Source: Mollicutes bacterium
GTDB taxonomy: Bacteria; Bacillota_I; Bacilli_A; Izemoplasmatales; Izemoplasmataceae
Assembly: GCA_003551455.1 (NCBI GenBank)
Contig: PUMR01000094.1
Coordinates: 1 to 13,148, forward strand
Direction of reading: 5' to 3'
DNA: 13,148 bases
Positions 12,932 to 13,148 of this stretch are shown in pieces. How positions within the stretch are numbered: position 1 is the first letter of the stretch; every line of letters begins with the position of its first letter. A model generated the notes under the pieces. It saw nothing but the letters and a program-made list of their open reading frames with translations. It was not told the DNA's origin and did no database searches. Position numbers and translations under genes: made by a program.

Positions 12932-13148
12932 ATGCCGAAAGAATCGGATGCCTCAGCCACCAAGAATCCTCTGGCGATGCTTTTTATCCTCTCGACGGCC
13001 CATATCGCCATCTGGGGCGGCATCCAGGGATTCAAGGCGATGTTGCCCTTGGTGCGGGAAGAATTCGCCCTCACGGGAGCGCAGACGGGATTGTATGCGA
13101 CCTTCTTTTATACGAGCGGCTTGCTCCTGGCGGTCTTTTCCGGTCGTA
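12932..13148 (+). CDS. MFS transporter, second of the tandem pair, cut by window end
   Basis: Only the first 72 codons lie in the window. They start MPKESDASATKNPLAML after the site AAAGGAGGG, six bases ahead of the ATG. From residue ~13 on they align closely with the first MFS protein. Helix 1 is MLFILSTAHIAIWGGIQG, followed by the shared FKAMLPLVREEFA and helix 2 YATFFYTSGLLLAVFSGR. The N-terminal 12 residues differ from the paralog. The protein probably has the same fold and a related substrate. It has its own strong promoter, so it can be controlled separately from the first copy. Confidence 0.9.
   Translation, partial: MPKESDASATKNPLAMLFILSTAHIAIWGGIQGFKAMLPLVREEFALTGAQTGLYATFFYTSGLLLAVFSGR
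13020..13069 (+). repeat. 50-base direct repeat, copy 2 (in second MFS gene)
   Basis: Identical to 11529-11578. This exact block within otherwise diverged paralogs points to recent duplication, local gene conversion or strong constraint on this loop. Confidence 0.9.

Noticed and set aside
1..13148. CRISPR arrays, insertion sequences, phage or plasmid signatures
   Set aside because: No regularly spaced repeats, transposase or integrase motifs, or attachment-like repeats at the tRNA ends were seen.

Overview
The window is gene-dense bacterial DNA, moderately GC-rich by eye. Genes have strong AGGAGG-type ribosome binding sites, tRNA genes encode their CCA ends, and rho-independent terminators are compact. 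The gene content suggests a Bacillota-like (Firmicutes) anaerobe: an aldo/keto reductase with a ferredoxin-type tail, a MEMO-AMMECR1 fusion, a DUF6062-like protein and a cobalamin riboswitch. That placement is an inference; there is no marker gene here that fixes the phylum.

Layout. Bases 1-60 hold the 3' half of a cobalamin riboswitch on the + strand. It points directly into the end of a minus-strand ABC exporter gene (71-1078) that keeps its six membrane helices but has lost its ATPase domain. Next, on the minus strand, come tRNA-Leu(GAG) and tRNA-Val(GAC) with their own promoter and terminator. A two-gene + strand operon encodes a TldD/PmbA peptidase pair (1652-4231), closed by a strong terminator. 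Convergent to it is a minus-strand operon of a DUF6062-like Cys-rich protein and a beta-class DNA methyltransferase (5951-4267), joined by a GTGA stop/start overlap. tRNA-Arg(CCU) follows at 6038-6114. Then three minus-strand genes run 9380 to 6212: a MEMO-like/AMMECR1 fusion, an unknown 184-aa protein and the iron-sulfur aldo/keto reductase. Divergent from them is a glycerophosphodiester phosphodiesterase (9558-10289), which meets a GNAT acetyltransferase (10848-10312) tail to tail. Last on the + strand are a small single-span membrane protein (11013-11324) and two tandem MFS transporter paralogs. The second is cut by the window end.

How the parts work together. TldD and PmbA are expected to form one heteromeric metallopeptidase. 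The methyltransferase and its translationally coupled Cys-rich partner look like an orphan modification unit; no restriction enzyme is present. The MEMO-AMMECR1 protein belongs to the widespread but biochemically unresolved AmmeMemoRadiSam set, and its radical SAM partner is not in the window. Ten candidate promoters share a TGn-extended -10 element. The small membrane protein and the second MFS gene instead share a different, nearly consensus promoter whose spacers also resemble each other.

Most of the window is ordinary. The points most worth a second look are the riboswitch/ABC junction, the methyltransferase operon, the MEMO-AMMECR1 cluster with its unknown 184-aa member, and the MFS duplication with its 33-bp palindrome over the promoter. 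I did not find a clearly new multi-gene defence or mobile system.
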